A stretch of 64,000 bases of DNA. It comes from Flaccisagitta enflata. Lineage: Eukaryota > Chaetognatha > Sagittoidea > Aphragmophora. Positions 48,620 through 61,270 of the stretch are shown here, piece by piece (the stretch's first letter is position 1; each line of letters starts with the position of its first letter). Under the pieces are notes generated by a model. That model was given only the letters and a program-made list of their open reading frames with translations, ran no database searches and had not been told where the DNA came from. Made by a program: the position numbers and the translations under genes. The DNA is taken from positions 48,608,001 to 48,672,000 of the forward strand of contig OZ231127.1 of the NCBI GenBank assembly GCA_965153355.1, read 5' to 3'.

Positions 48620-50538
48620 AACAAGGCCAACACCTATAAGTCGCGTGCGAGACAAAGATAACTGAATTGACCTGACTCCTTATTGTATCACTTTATTGGC
48701 TTAATCCAGACTTAAACCAGACTTAAACCAGACTTAAACCAGACTTAAACCAGACTAAAACCAGACTTAAACCAGACTTAAATTAGACTAAAACCAGACT
48801 AAAACCAGACTAAAACCAGACTAAAACCAGACTTAAACCGTACTTAAACCAGACTTAAACCAGACTTAAACCAGATTTAGACCAGACTTAGACCAGACTT
48901 AGACCAGACTTAGACCAGACTTAGACCAGACTAAGACCAGACTAAGACCAGACTAAGACCAGACTTAGACCAGACTTAGACCAGACTTAGACCAGACTTA
49001 GACCAGACTTAGACCAGACTTAGACCAGACTTAGACCAGACTTAGACCAGACTTAGACCAGACTTAGACCAGACCAGACTTAGACCAGACTTAGACCAGA
49101 CTAAGACCAGACTTAGACCAGACTTAGACCAGACTTAGACCAGACTAAGACCAGACTTAGACCAGACTTAGACCAGACTTAGACCAGACTAAGACCAGAC
49201 TTAGACCAGACTTAGACCAGACTTAGACCAGACTAAGACCAGACTTAGACCAGACTTAGACCAGACTTAGACCAGACTTAGACCAGACTTAGACCAGACT
49301 TAGACCAGACTTAGACCAGACTTAGACCAGACTAAGACCAGACTTAGACCAGACTAAAATCAGACTTAGACCAGACTTAGACCAGACTTAGACCAGACTT
49401 AGACCAGACTTAGACCAGACTTAGACCAGACTTAGACCAGACTTAGACCAGACTTAGACCAGACTTAGACCAGACTTAGACCAGACTTAGACCAGACTTA
49501 GACCAGACTTAGACCAGACTTAGACCAGACTTAGACCAGACTTAGACCAGACTTAGACCAGACTTAGACCAGACTAAGACCAGACTAAGACCAGACTAAG
49601 ACCAGACTTAGACCAGACTTAGACCAGACTTAGACCAGACTTAGACCAGACTTAGACCAGACTAAGACCAGACTTAGACCAGACTTAGACCAGACTTAGA
49701 CCAGACTTAGACCAGACTAAGACCAGATTTAGACCAGACTTAGACCAGACTTAGACCAGACTTAGACCAGACTTAGACCAGACTTAGACCAGACTTAGAC
49801 CAGACTTAGACCAGACTTAGACCAGACTTAGACCAGACTTAAACCAGACTTAGACCAGACTTAGACCAGACTTAGACCAGACTTAGACCAGACTTAGACC
49901 AGACTTAGACCAGACTTAGACCAGACTTAGACCAGACTTAGACCAGACTTAGACCAGACTTAGACCAGACTTAGACCAGACTTAGACCAGACTTAGACCA
50001 GACTAAGACCAGACTAAGACCAGACTTAGACCAGACTTAGACCAGACTTAGACCAGACTTAGACCAGACTTAGACCAGACTAAGACCAGACTAAGACCAG
50101 ACTTAGACCAGACTTAGACCAGACTTAGACCAGACTTAGACCAGACTTAGACCAGACATAGACCAGACTTAGACCAGACTTAGACCAGACTTAGACCAGA
50201 CTTAGACCAGACTAAGACCAGACTTAGACCAGACTTAGACCAGACTTACACCAGACTTTCACCAGACTTAGACCAGACTTAGACCAGACTTAGACCAGAC
50301 TTAGACCAGACTTAGACCAGACTTAGACCAGACTTAGACCAGACTTAGACCAGACTTAGACCAGACTTAGACCAGACTTAGACCAGACTTTAAAAAATGA
50401 CTCAAAATAACTCCAGATAACCCAAAATGACCAAAAACGACGCAAAAAAGCTAAGTGTTACGGACCGACCGACAGACTGACCGACGGACCGACCGACCGA
50501 CGGAGCGGGTTGTAGAGTCGCGTGCACGCGACTAAAAA
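48620..50538 (+). mobile_element. AGR copy 13 with an 11-bp satellite core
   Basis: The 5' end ACAAGGCCAACACCTATAAG continues into GTCGCGTGCGAG. The 3' end is a GACCGACGGACC core followed by GTAGAGTCGCGTGCACGCGACTAAAAA. Between them lies about 1.7 kb of an 11-bp satellite, so the whole reads as one AGR with a grossly expanded foreign core. Confidence 0.7.
48700..50392 (+). repeat. 11-bp satellite CCAGACTTAGA
   Basis: About 150 units. The 5' end has CCAGACTTAAA/CCAGACTAAAA variants, grading into CCAGACTTAGA with scattered CCAGACTAAGA; a few irregular units occur (one 5-bp ACCAG repeat near 49070). The sequence gradient suggests directional growth from the left. Confidence 0.95.
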
Positions 50539-50775
50539 ATATTGAAAGTCATTTTTGTCATGAGAAATATCTTTTAGAACAGCTGTAATCCTTTTAATGG
50601 TTCGATAATTTTTGAAGCAACCGTATGGTTTTGAAGTTTGTATGTGATTTTAGAGTGCCAGTCATTTTTTTACAACATTTTTGAATGACACAAAATTTAA
50701 TCACCAAAAATCTGTCATCATTAGCTACAGAGCCTGGCTTTATTCATTTTAAAGCTTTAATCATGTTGTTTTTGG

Positions 50776-51415
50776 GCAGCGGCCCCAAAGGGGTCGATGA
50801 CCTATGCTTTCACACATATGGGGGATTTTCTCCTTCTCCTCCTCCTCCTCCATCTCCTTTGTCCCCCCCCCTCAAATCCCCGTCTCGAGGCCTAAATTCC
50901 AGTCTCGAGGCCAAAATCCCAGCCAAGAGGCACAGATCCCAGCCTTGAGGCCCAGTTCTCAGCCTCGAGGCCCAAATCTAAGCCTCAAGGCCCAAATCCT
51001 AGCCTGGAGGCAGAGAATTGGGCCTCAAGGCTGGGATCTGGGCCTCTTGGCTGGGGTTTGGACCTCGCGGCTTAGATTTGGGCCTCCAGGCTAGGAGTTG
51101 GGCCTCCAGGCTAGGATTTGGGCCTTGAGGCTAAGATTTGGGCCTCAAGGCTGGAATTTGGGCCTCGAGACTGGGATTTGGGCCTCGAGACTAGAATTTA
51201 GGCCTCAAGACTGGAATTTAGGCCTTGAGACTGGGATTTGAGGGGGGAGGGACGGAGAAGATGGAGGAGGAGGAGGAGAAGGAGAAAATCCCCCATATGT
51301 GTGAAAGCATAGGTCATCGACCCCTTCGGGGCCGCTGCCCTGCTCCCCCTTCAACTTCAAGCACAACCTACTCAGCAGGGCACGGGTACCGCTGACCACC
51401 TAACGCTTTTGCGAC
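50776..51415. repeat. GGCCCAAAT palindromic repeat
   Basis: The left end GGGCAGCGGCCCCAAAGG with GGTCGATGACC and CTTCTCCTCCTCC is mirrored at the right by GGAGGAGGAGGAGAAGG and GGTCATCGACCCC. An extra right module (CAGGGCACGGGTACCGCTG, CACCTAACGCTTTTGCGAC) matches the left end of 44095. The central units are GGCCTCGAGACTGGGATTT-like. Confidence 0.8.
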
Positions 51416-52300
51416 TATTAAAATGTAAAATGCAAAATGTAAAAACATTATATTTTCAAAGATGAATGGTTTTGCACCATTGATAAAAAAGAAGCAGAAA
51501 TGGTCGAGTCTGAAATCATCAATATATTTCAAATTAACATGGTTGCTTTAGATATTATTGCAATATCATGAGATTTTACATGTGAAATCTGCAGGTCATA
51601 ATCTTTCTAGATCTTTTTTCAGAAGTTAAAAAAAAATCACTACAAGCAGAGATAAGTGGTTTTACCATTTTGCTCAAAAATATCGTCTCAGTAAAACATG
51701 ATTATTGTTTATTGTTGTTATTTCTCATAAAAAGTTATATATTTCTGCACAAATATTTAGTATAAGCTCTTATGGTACCATATACCCTTTGCATTCAATT
51801 GGGGAGGTACAGATGAAGGATTCATATACAATTTTGTAGAACCGGTTCTTCAAACTTTCCAGCAGTTTTTTTTTATCACTTTCTTACCCATGTATATCCA
51901 TTTTGAAATGAAATTCAAATAGTTTGGACTAGAAAAATCTGCTTGGCGGCATTTGACAGATCTTTCAAAGCTTTTTCCAATGGTCACCAATTTTCATATG
52001 ATTTTACAATGATAAGCCTAGAAAAAGTGAAAATGAACAGGTCAATATTCTTCTCCTCATTTTTGCATATTTTCTGCTCTTTATGGACATGAACGTTTTT
52101 ACTCTTTTAGCTCTAAAATCTATACAAATCGAGCTACTGAGCTCTGCTTGGTGGCATTTTGAAGATTTTTATTTGCTCTTTCTAATGGTCACTGATTTCA
52201 ATGTGTTTTTTTACAGTTGTTTGGCCACAAATTAGGCATAAGGGTGAGACGATATTTTTGAGCAAGATGGTAGAATACCTCAATACGCATGAAACACCCT
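51416..52300. other. Right arm of the 5.3-kb TIR element; no gene
   Basis: AT-rich arm partly complementary to 46969-48250. No coding signal. Confidence 0.5.
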
Positions 52301-52303
52301 GTA

Positions 52304-52860
52304 TTGAAAGTGCTAAGGGGTAAAATGATGTTTTAATCTTACAGATAATTTGAGTTCACCATACAGCACTCTATACAGCTTTTTACAATGTAAAGGATGA
52401 TTTGATGTCACATCTCTTAAACAAACTTTGCTGAACAAATCATTCTGGATCATCAGGTTTAAAAGCCCTGATTACAGTTCACAAAAAGGTAAGAGATTCA
52501 CCAAGCAAAATAAAAAAGTTTTAAATTCATTAAATCGTAAAATCTTTCAACATGTGTCAAAGTTGTTACAATCTCACTGGTCCAGAAGGTATTTTTTGTC
52601 TCTTCATATATCCAAGCAGAAAATAATATGTAAGTCAATACTAAGCTGACCAGTTGGGTTTGAGAAAAAAAAATGATCTTCGTGCTTAATGATATGTTGA
52701 TTGTTTTGCTTGTAACTTCTAAACAATTAAAGCTGCAGCAACCAGATTGCAATCATCTTAAAGATTTTTTTAGATGAAGGCTAATTTGCTGTTTTTAGAT
52801 GAGTCCTCGCATCTCTATAAGAGGGTGTGTCCGTCCGTCTTTAGGTCTGTCTCCCATTTT
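52304..52860. other. No gene seen
   Basis: AT-rich spacer between the 5.3-kb element and the minisatellite; ends with TATAAGAGGGTGTGTCCGTCC-type sequence resembling that in the ~1-kb duplication. Confidence 0.35.
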
Positions 52861-53232
52861 CCCAAAATGTATCATCATAACACTTGAGCAAAAACGTATC
52901 ATCGTAACACTTGAGCAAAAACGTATCATCGTAACACTTGAGCAAAAACGTATCATCGTAACACTTGAGCAAAAACGTATCATTGTAACACTTGAGCAAA
53001 AACGTATCATCGTAACACTTGACCAAAAATGTATCATCGTAACACTTGAGCAAAACAGTATCATCGTAACACTTGACCAAAAACGTATCATCGTAACACT
53101 TGCCCAAAAATGTATCATCGTAACACTTGCCCAAAAACGTATCATCGTAACACTTTCCCAAAAACGTATCATTGTAACACTTGCCCAAAAACGTATCATC
53201 GTAACAATGGCCCAAAAACGTATCATTGTAAC

Positions 53233-53378
53233 CAGAAGCGTATTTGAAGGGGCTTCCGCAGCTGCTGCGGCAGCTGTACCATGTCGGATCGATGTCGGAC
53301 AGAAAGACAAAAGAAAGAAGAAGAAGAAGAAAGAGGAGTAGGAGGAAGAAGAGGAAGAAGAGGAAGAAGAGAAAGGAA

Positions 53379-53476
<98 letters not shown>

Positions 53477-54049
53477 AAGAGAGAGAGAGAAAGAGAGAAA
53501 GAGAGAGAGAGAGGGAGAGAGGTATTCAGAAATCGAAACTTGTTTTGTTTGGTAGTATGATAGGTGGAACATTAACCCTCACCATGTAACAACGGGCTCC
53601 ATAGGTCACGTGACTAATCATGAACGTTGTGACTATTTATGCTATGCCATGGTTTGCTCTCTTCTTTCTGATCGAATGCTTCAGTATTATTTTACCACTG
53701 TTACATTTTTTCATTTGGATTTCCGCTGAAAATATTTCTGCTAAAATGTCCAACAGATTTCAGCTTACCCCCAAACGACGCTTTAAAAGTACAATCCAGT
53801 CATTGTTCCAAGTGTGATGAGAATTTTATTTTAACTATTGTTGTTTTAAGTCGCTAAACACTGCTGTGCAAAGTCGTAGTTATGTATGGTCATATTTAGT
53901 TATATTTAGTAGTATTTAGTAGTAGATATTTATGTACAGTTTTAAAAAGACGTAAATAGTTATATGTGGTAGTACAGGTCGGACAGGAGCATTGTCGGAC
54001 ATTAATTGGAGGCGGCAGCTGCTGAAATCTTGGCTCAGATACGCCGCTG
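53233..54049. mobile_element. hAT-like element inserted in the minisatellite
   Basis: The left end CAGAAGCGTATTTGA and right end TCAGATACGCCGCTG are imperfect terminal inverted repeats, with GCAGCTGCTGC subterminal blocks at both ends. The 8-bp flanks ATTGTAAC and ATCATAAC differ at two sites, and both derive from the array motif ATCGTAAC. The interior holds a (GA)n run (53380-53520) and short TAGTATTTAGTAG repeats. No transposase. Confidence 0.7.
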
Positions 54050-54082
54050 ATCATAACACTTGCCCAAAAATGTATCATCGTA

Positions 54083-57000
54083 CAGTACCGGAATCAAAGA
54101 ACTGGTGATAAGGAGGGAAGCCATATCTCTCCAATTACAAGGATATGAGATCTGAAATTTTTCTGTGGTGTGCACCTACAGTACCCCCACCCCCCATAAG
54201 GGTTTGGAGCTGTTCCAGGCATTTTTTGTTTTTGGTTGTCGAAATTTTTTTATTTCTTAAAATCACTTTTGTACGCCAAAAAATTTGTTTCAAAATTTTA
54301 TTTTTATGTTACATGTAGTCAATACGCAGAGCTACAAATTTCATTTTTTGAAAAATATTTTTGGCAAATTTTTGAGGAAATGGCACTAAAAAAACCAAAA
54401 TTTCAAAAAAATGAAAAATTGCTATATTTTCTAAAATAATTGGCTTAGCATTATAATTTTTGGCATGGAAGTAGTCCTGAGAACCTATTATGTGTATGCA
54501 AAATTCCCATACTTGAATTTTAAAGGAGTTATGGGATTTTGAAATTTTGATAATTTTTGGTAAAAAACATTTTTTCTTATAAAATTTTTTTTTGTGAACC
54601 ATTTTTCATGAAATTTCACAGACAAACAAAGTCATTGATATTTTTTTGCTTCCAAAAAAAATTTGGGCACTGCAACCCCTTAAAAAAATTTTTTTTTCTC
54701 AAAAATTGCTAAAATTGGCTTTTTTTCTAGGTTGAATAAAAACTGTTCCTGTTATCCGATCAACTTCATTTTTGGAGGGATTATCAACCTACATCTGCAG
54801 TAACTATGTTTAAAATTTCAAGTAAATCGGATAATTCGTTCCGGAGATATTCAAGTTCAAAGTGGAAAGGGTGAGCTAAAATCACTGTTTCTGTGGTATT
54901 TAAATGACAAGTCTTCATTGACGGTTAGCTACAAGTGTCTCAAAAAGGTAATGTTCAATCGACATGTTGCGAAAATTGTTGAAAATAGGTGTTGAATATG
55001 TCCCTGCAGCATAACCAACCAAAATTTTTGGATTTCACAGTCTCTAAAAAAATAGGCACCAAAAAACTGCAAAAAATGCCTTTTATGGCATTTTTTGCCA
55101 CATTTTTGGGGTGTAACGCATATAAAACGACATCCCCTTCCCCAAATTTTTTGTGGCATAGTAGTCTATGATAGGTCAGATGTCCCCCCAGAAATTTTTT
55201 CATTTCCGTCATGCTTTAAGCACAAAAATATTGGTTTAAAATGGCAAAAAATGCGATTTTTTGAATTTTCTAAGCTGTTTCTTGGGTGTAATGCATATTA
55301 AACGACATCCCCATTCCCAAATTTTTTGTGGCATGGTAGTTCATGATAAGACAGATGTCCCCCCAGAAATTAATTCATTTCCGTCACGCTTTAAGCATAT
55401 AAATTTTTGTTTAAAATGGCAAAAAATGCAATTCTTTGAATTTTTTAATCTGTTTTTGGGGTGTTATGCATATTAAACGACATCCCCATCCCCAAATTTT
55501 TTGTGGCATAGTAGTCCATGATACGACAGATGTCCCCCCAAAAATTTATTCATTTCCGTCACGCTTTAAGCATAAAAATTTTTGTTTCAAATGGCAAAAA
55601 ATGTGATTTTCTGAATTTTTTAAGCTGTTTTGGGGTGTAATGCACATTAATGCACATTTTTTTCATTTCCGTCACACTTTAAGCACAAAAAATTTGGGGA
55701 TGGGGATGTCGTTTAATATGCATTCACCCCAAAAACAGGTTAAGAAATTCAAAAAATTGCTTTTTTTGCCATTTTAAACCAAAATTTTTGTGCTTAAAGT
55801 GTGACGGAAATGAATAAATTTTGGGGGGGACATCTGTCCTATCATGGACTATTATGCCACAAAAAGTCTGGGATGGGGATATCGTTTAATATGCATTACA
55901 CCCCAAAAACAGCTTAGATAATTCAAAAAATCGCATCTTTTGCCATTTTAAAGCAAAATTTTTGCGCTTAAAGTGTGACGGAAATGAATAAATTCTTTGG
56001 GGGACATCTGTCCTATCATGGACTACTATGCCAAAAAAAATTTGGGGATGGGGATGTCGTTTATTATGCATTACACCCCAAAAACAGCTTTAAAAATTCA
56101 AAAAATTGCATTTTTTGCCATTTTAAACCAAAATTTTTGTGCTTAAAGCGTGACGGAAATAAATAAATTTTTTGGGGGACATCTGTCCTATCATGGACTA
56201 TCATGCCACAAAAAAACTGGGGATGGGGATGTTGTTTAATATGCGTTACACCCCAAAAATGTGGCAAAAAATGCCATAAAAGGCATTTTTTGCAGTTTTT
56301 TGGTGCCTATTTTTTTAGAGACTGTGAAATCCAAAAATTTTGGTTGGTTATGCTGCAGGGACATATTCAACACCTATTTGCAACAATTTTTGCAACATAT
56401 CGATTAAACATTACCTTTTTGAGACACTTGTAGCTAACAGTCAATGAAGACTTGTCATTTAAATACCACAGAAACAGTGATTTTAGCTCACCCTTTCCAC
56501 TTTGAACTTGAATATCTCCGGAACAAATTATCCGATTTACTTGAAGTTTGAAACATAGTTACTGCAGATGTAGGTTGATAATCCCTCCAAAAATGAAGTT
56601 GATCGGATAACAGGAACAGTTTTTATTCAACCTAGAAAAATAGTCAATTTTAGCAATTTTTGAGAAAAAAACAATTTTTTAAGGGGTTGCAGTGCCCAAT
56701 TTTTTTTTTGGAAGCAAAAAGATATCAATTACTTTGTTTGTCTATGAAATTTCATGAAAAATGGTTCACAAAAAAAAATTTTAATTGAAAAAATGTTTTT
56801 TACCAAAAATTATCAAAATTTCAAAATCCCATAACTCCTTTAAAATTCAAGTATGGGAGTTGAAATTTTGCATACACATAAAGGGTTCTCAGGACTACTT
56901 CCATGCCAAAAATTATTATGCTACGCCAATTATTTTAGAAAATATAGCAATTTTTCATTTTTTTGAAATTTTGGTTTTTTTAGTGCCATTTCCTTAAAAA

Positions 57001-57286
57001 TTGGCCAAAAATATTTTTCAAAAAATGAAATTTGTAGCTCTGGGTATTGACTACATGTAACATAAAAATAAAATTTTAAAACGAATTTTTTGGCCTACAA
57101 TAGTGATTTTAAGAAATAAAAAATTTTTGACAACCAAAAACAAAAAATGCCCGGAACAGTTCCAAACCCTTACGGGGGGTGGGGGTACTATAGGTGCACA
57201 CCACAGAAAAATTTCAGATCTCATATCCTTGTAATTGGAGAGATATGGCTTCCCTCCTTATCACCAGTTCTTTGATTCAGGTACTG
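54083..57286. mobile_element. 3.2-kb TA-flanked near-perfect palindrome in the minisatellite
   Basis: The ends CAGTACCGGAATCAAAGAAC and GTTCTTTGATTCAGGTACTG are inverted, and TA borders both sides (54081-54082; 57287-57288), precisely splitting the array motif ATCATCGTA|ACACTTGCC. The arms of about 1.6 kb are complementary throughout, centred near 55685. Each arm contains ~180-bp internal tandem repeats (CATTTCCGTCACGCTTTAAG; ACGACATCCCCATCCCC). No transposase. The TACAGT-type junction suggests Tc1/mariner-superfamily mobilisation. Confidence 0.88.
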
Positions 57287-58850
57287 TAACACTTGCCTAA
57301 AAACATATCATCGTAAAGCTTGCCCAAAAACGTATCATCGTAACGCTTGCCCAAAAACATGTCATCGTAACCCTTGCCCAAAAACGTATCATCATAACGC
57401 TTGCCCAAAAACGTATCATTGTAATGCTTGCCCAAAAACGTATCATCGTAACGCTTGCCCAAAAACCTATCATCATAACGCTTGCCCAAAAACCTATCAT
57501 CGTAACGCTTGCCCAAAAACGTATCATCGTAACACTTTCCCAAAAACATATCATCGTAACGTTTGCCCAAAAACGTATCATTGTAACGCTTGCCCAAAAA
57601 CTTATCATCGTAATGCTTGCCAAAAACGTATCATCGTAACGCTTGCCCAAAATGTATCATCGTAACGCTTGCCCAAAGACGTATCATTGTAACGCTTGAC
57701 CAAAAATGTATCATCGTAACGCTTGCCCAAAAACGTCTCATCGTAACGCTTGCCCAAATACGTATCATCGTAACGCTTGCCCAAAAATGTATCATCGTAA
57801 CACTTGCCTAAAAATGTTTCATCGTAACTCTTGCCCAAAAACGTTTCATCGTAATGCTTGCCAAAAATGTATCATCGTAACGCTTGCCCAAAAACATATC
57901 TTCGTAACGCTTGCCCAAAAATGTATCATCGCAACGCTTGCCCAAAAACATATCATTGTAATGCTTGCCTGAAAAGGTATCATTGTAATGCTTGCCCAAA
58001 AACGTATCATCGTAACGCTTGCCCAAAAACGTATCATCGTAACGCTTGCCCAAAAACGTATCATCGTAACGCTTGCCCAAAGAGGTATCATCGTAACGCT
58101 TGACCAAAAACATATCATCATAACGCTTGCCCAAACACGTATCATCGTAACACTTGCCCAAAAACTTATCATCGTAACGCGTGCCCAAAAACATATCATC
58201 GTAACGCTTGCCCAAAAATGTATCATCATAATGCTTGCCAAAAACATATCATTGTAAATTGCCCAAAAACGTATCATCGTAACGCTTGCCCAAAAACGTA
58301 TCATCGTAACGCTTGCCCAAAAATGTATCATCGTAACGCTTGCCGAAAAATGTATCATCATAACGCTTGCCCAAAAACGTATCATCGTAATGCTTGCCCA
58401 AAAACGTATCATCGTAACGCTTGCCCAAAAACGTAACATCGTAATGTTTGCCCAAAAATGTATCATCGTAACGCTTGCCCAAAAGCGTATCATAGTAACA
58501 CTTGCCCAAAAGCGTATCATCGTAATGCTTACCCAGAAACGTATCATCGTAACACTTGCCCAAAAACGTATCATCGTAACGCTTGCCTAAAAACGTATCA
58601 TCGTAACGCTTGCCCAAAAACGTATCATTGTAACGTTTGACCAAAAATGTATCATCGTAACGCTTGCCCAAAAACGTATCATCCTAATGCTTGACCAAAA
58701 ACGTATCATCATAACGCTTGACCAAAAAGGTATCATTGTTACGTTTGACCAAAAACGTATCATCGTAAAGCTTGACCAAAAAAGTGTCATCATAACACTT
58801 GCCCAAAAACGTGTCATGGTAGCACTTGCACAAAAATGTATCATTGTAAC

Positions 58851-61270
58851 AGATGTGACCAAAAACGCATCATCGTAACGCAAGTGACCAAAAACGTATC
58901 ATCGTAACATAAGTGACCAAAAACGTGTCATTGTAACACAAGTGACCAAAAACGTGTCATCGTAACACAAGTGACCAAAAATGGGTCTTCGTCACACAAG
59001 TGACCAAAAACGTATCATTGTAAAACAAGTGACCAAAAACGTGTCATCGTAATACACGTGACCAAAAACGTGTCATCGTAACACAAGTGACCAAAAACGT
59101 GTCATTGTAACACAAGTGACCAAAAATGTGTCGTTGTAACACAAGCGACCAAAAATGTGTCATCGTAACACAAGCGACCAATAACATGTCATTGTAAAAC
59201 ATGTGACCAAAAACGTGTCATCGTAACACAAGTGACCAAAAATGTGTCATTGTAACACAAGTGACCAAAAACGTGTCATCGTAACATAAGTGACCAAAAA
59301 CGTGTCATCGTAACACAAGTGACCAAAAACGTGTCATCGTAACGCAAGTGACCAGAAACGTGTCATCGTAACACAAGTGACCAAAAACGTGTCATTGTAA
59401 CACAAGTGACCAAAAACGTGTCATCGTAACACAAGTGACCAAAAACGTGTCATCGTAACACAAGTGACCAAAAACGTGTCATCGTAACACAAGTGACCAA
59501 AAACGTGTCATCGTAACACAAGTGACCAAAAACGTGTCATCGTAACACAAGTGACCAAAAACGTGTCATCGTAACACAAGTGACCAAAAATGTGTCATCG
59601 TAACACAAGTGACCAAAAACGTGTCATCGTAACACAAGTGACCAAAAACGTGTCATCGTAACACAAGTCACCAAAAAAGTGTTATCGTGACACAAGTGAC
59701 CAAAAACGTGACATCATAACACAAGTGACCAAAAACATGTCATCGTAACACAAGTGTCCAAAAACGTGTCATTGTAACTCAAGTGACCAAAAACATGTCA
59801 TTGTAACACAAGTGACCAAAAACGTGTCATCGTAACACAAGTGACCAAGAACATGTCATTGTAACACAAGTGACCAAAAACGTGTCATTGTAACACAAGT
59901 GACCAAAAACGTGTCATCCTAACACAAGTGACCAAAAACATGTCATCGTAACACAAGTGACCAAAATGTGTCATACTAACACAAGTGACCAAAAACATGT
60001 CATCGTAACACAAGTGACCAAAATGTGTCATACTAACACAAGTGACCAAAAATGTGTCATCGTAACACAAGTGACCAAAAACATGTCATCGTAACACAAG
60101 TGACCAAAAACGTGTCATTGTAACACAAGTGACCAAAAACGTGTCATCGTAACACAGGTGACCAAAAACGTGTCATCGTAACTCCAGTGACCAAAAACGT
60201 GTCATCGTAACTCTAGTGACCAAAAATGTGTCATCGTAACACAAGTGACCAAAAACGTGTCATCGTAACACAAGTGACCAAAAACGTGTCATCGTAACAC
60301 AAGTGACCAAAAACGTGTCATTGTAACACAAGTGACCAAAAACGTGTCATCGTAACACAAGTGACCAAAAACGTGACATCGTAACACAAGTGACCAAAAA
60401 CGTGTCATCGTAACACAAGTGACCAAAAACATCATCGTAGCACAAGTGTCCAAAAATGTGTCATCGTAACACAAGTGACCAAAAACGTGTCATCTTAACA
60501 CAAGTGACCAAAAACGTGTCATTGTAACACAAGTGACCAAAAACGTGTCATCGTAACACAAGTGACCAAAAATGTGTCATTTTAACACAAGTGTCCAAAA
60601 ACGTGTCATCGTAACACAAGTGACCAAAAACGTGTCATCGTAACACAAGTGACCAAAAACGTGTCATTGTAACACAAGTGACCAAAAACGTGTCATCGTA
60701 ACAAAGTCACCAAAAATGTGTCATCATAACACAAGTGACCAAAAACGTGTCATTGTAACACAAGTGACTAAAAACGTATCATCGTAACACAAGTGACCCA
60801 AAATGTATCATCGTAACACAAGTGACCAAAAACGTATCATCATAACACAAGTGACCAAAAACGTATCATTGTAACACAAGTGACCAAAAACGTTTCATCG
60901 AAACACAAGTGACCAAAAACGTATCATCGTAACACAGGTGACCAGAAACATATCATCGTAACACAAGTGACCAAAAACGTATCATCGTTGCACAAGTGAC
61001 CAAAAACGTATCATCGTAACACAAGTGACCAAAAACGTATCCTCGTAACACAAGTGACCAAAAACGTATCATCGTAACACAAGTGACCAAAAACGTATCA
61101 TCGTAACACAAGTGACCAAAAATGTATCATCGTAACACAAGTGACCAAAGACGTATCATCGTAACACAAGTGACCAAAAACGTATCATTGTAACATAAGT
61201 GACCAAAAACGTATCATCGTAACACAAGTGACCAAAAACGTGTCATCGTAACACAAGCGACCAAAAACTA
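58851..61270 (+). repeat. 29-bp minisatellite
   Basis: About 83 units combining ACAAGTGACCAAAAAC with GTGTCATCGTAAC. The last ~500 bp reverts to GTATCATCG. It evidently derives from the 27-bp unit by replacing GCTTGCCC with ACAAGTGACC, so reading frames no longer stay open. Confidence 0.95.

Larger units (their letters stand above)
46969..52301. mobile_element. 5.3-kb TA-flanked TIR element with nested insertions
   Basis: The left end CAGGGTGTTTCACGC and right end GCATGAAACACCCTG are bordered by TA (46967-46968; 52302-52303). TGAGGTATTCTA follows each terminus, and further arm similarity is visible (AGATCTAGTAAAATCATGA near 47048 versus its complement near 51600). It contains a 601-bp palindrome, an AGR with an 11-bp satellite core and a GGCC palindrome. 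No transposase ORF is present. It is a TA-specific non-autonomous element that grew by later insertions. Confidence 0.75.
52868..58850 (+). repeat. 27-bp minisatellite, interrupted twice
   Basis: Units combine CGTATCATCGTAAC with a variable CTTGAGC/CTTGCCC/CTTGACC and a run of A. Occupied parts are 52868-53232, one unit at 54050-54082, and 57287-58850. As 27 is a multiple of three and the unit lacks stops in several frames, long frames with 9-residue repeats appear on both strands; they are not called as genes. At about 58850 it passes into the 29-bp type. Confidence 0.93.

Noticed and set aside
48700-50392. Telomere-like or centromeric satellite
   Set aside because: The unit CCAGACTTAGA is not a known telomere repeat, and AGR ends bound the array; 1.7 kb gives no evidence of a centromere.
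57277-58671. Long open frames on both strands with 9-residue repeats
   Set aside because: They follow from a 27-bp unit lacking stops in several frames; no signal peptide, domain or splice context, and the frames vanish where the unit becomes 29 bp.
52868-61270. CRISPR-like array (27-29 bp regular repeats)
   Set aside because: There are no unique spacers; units are contiguous tandem copies, and the context is eukaryotic.
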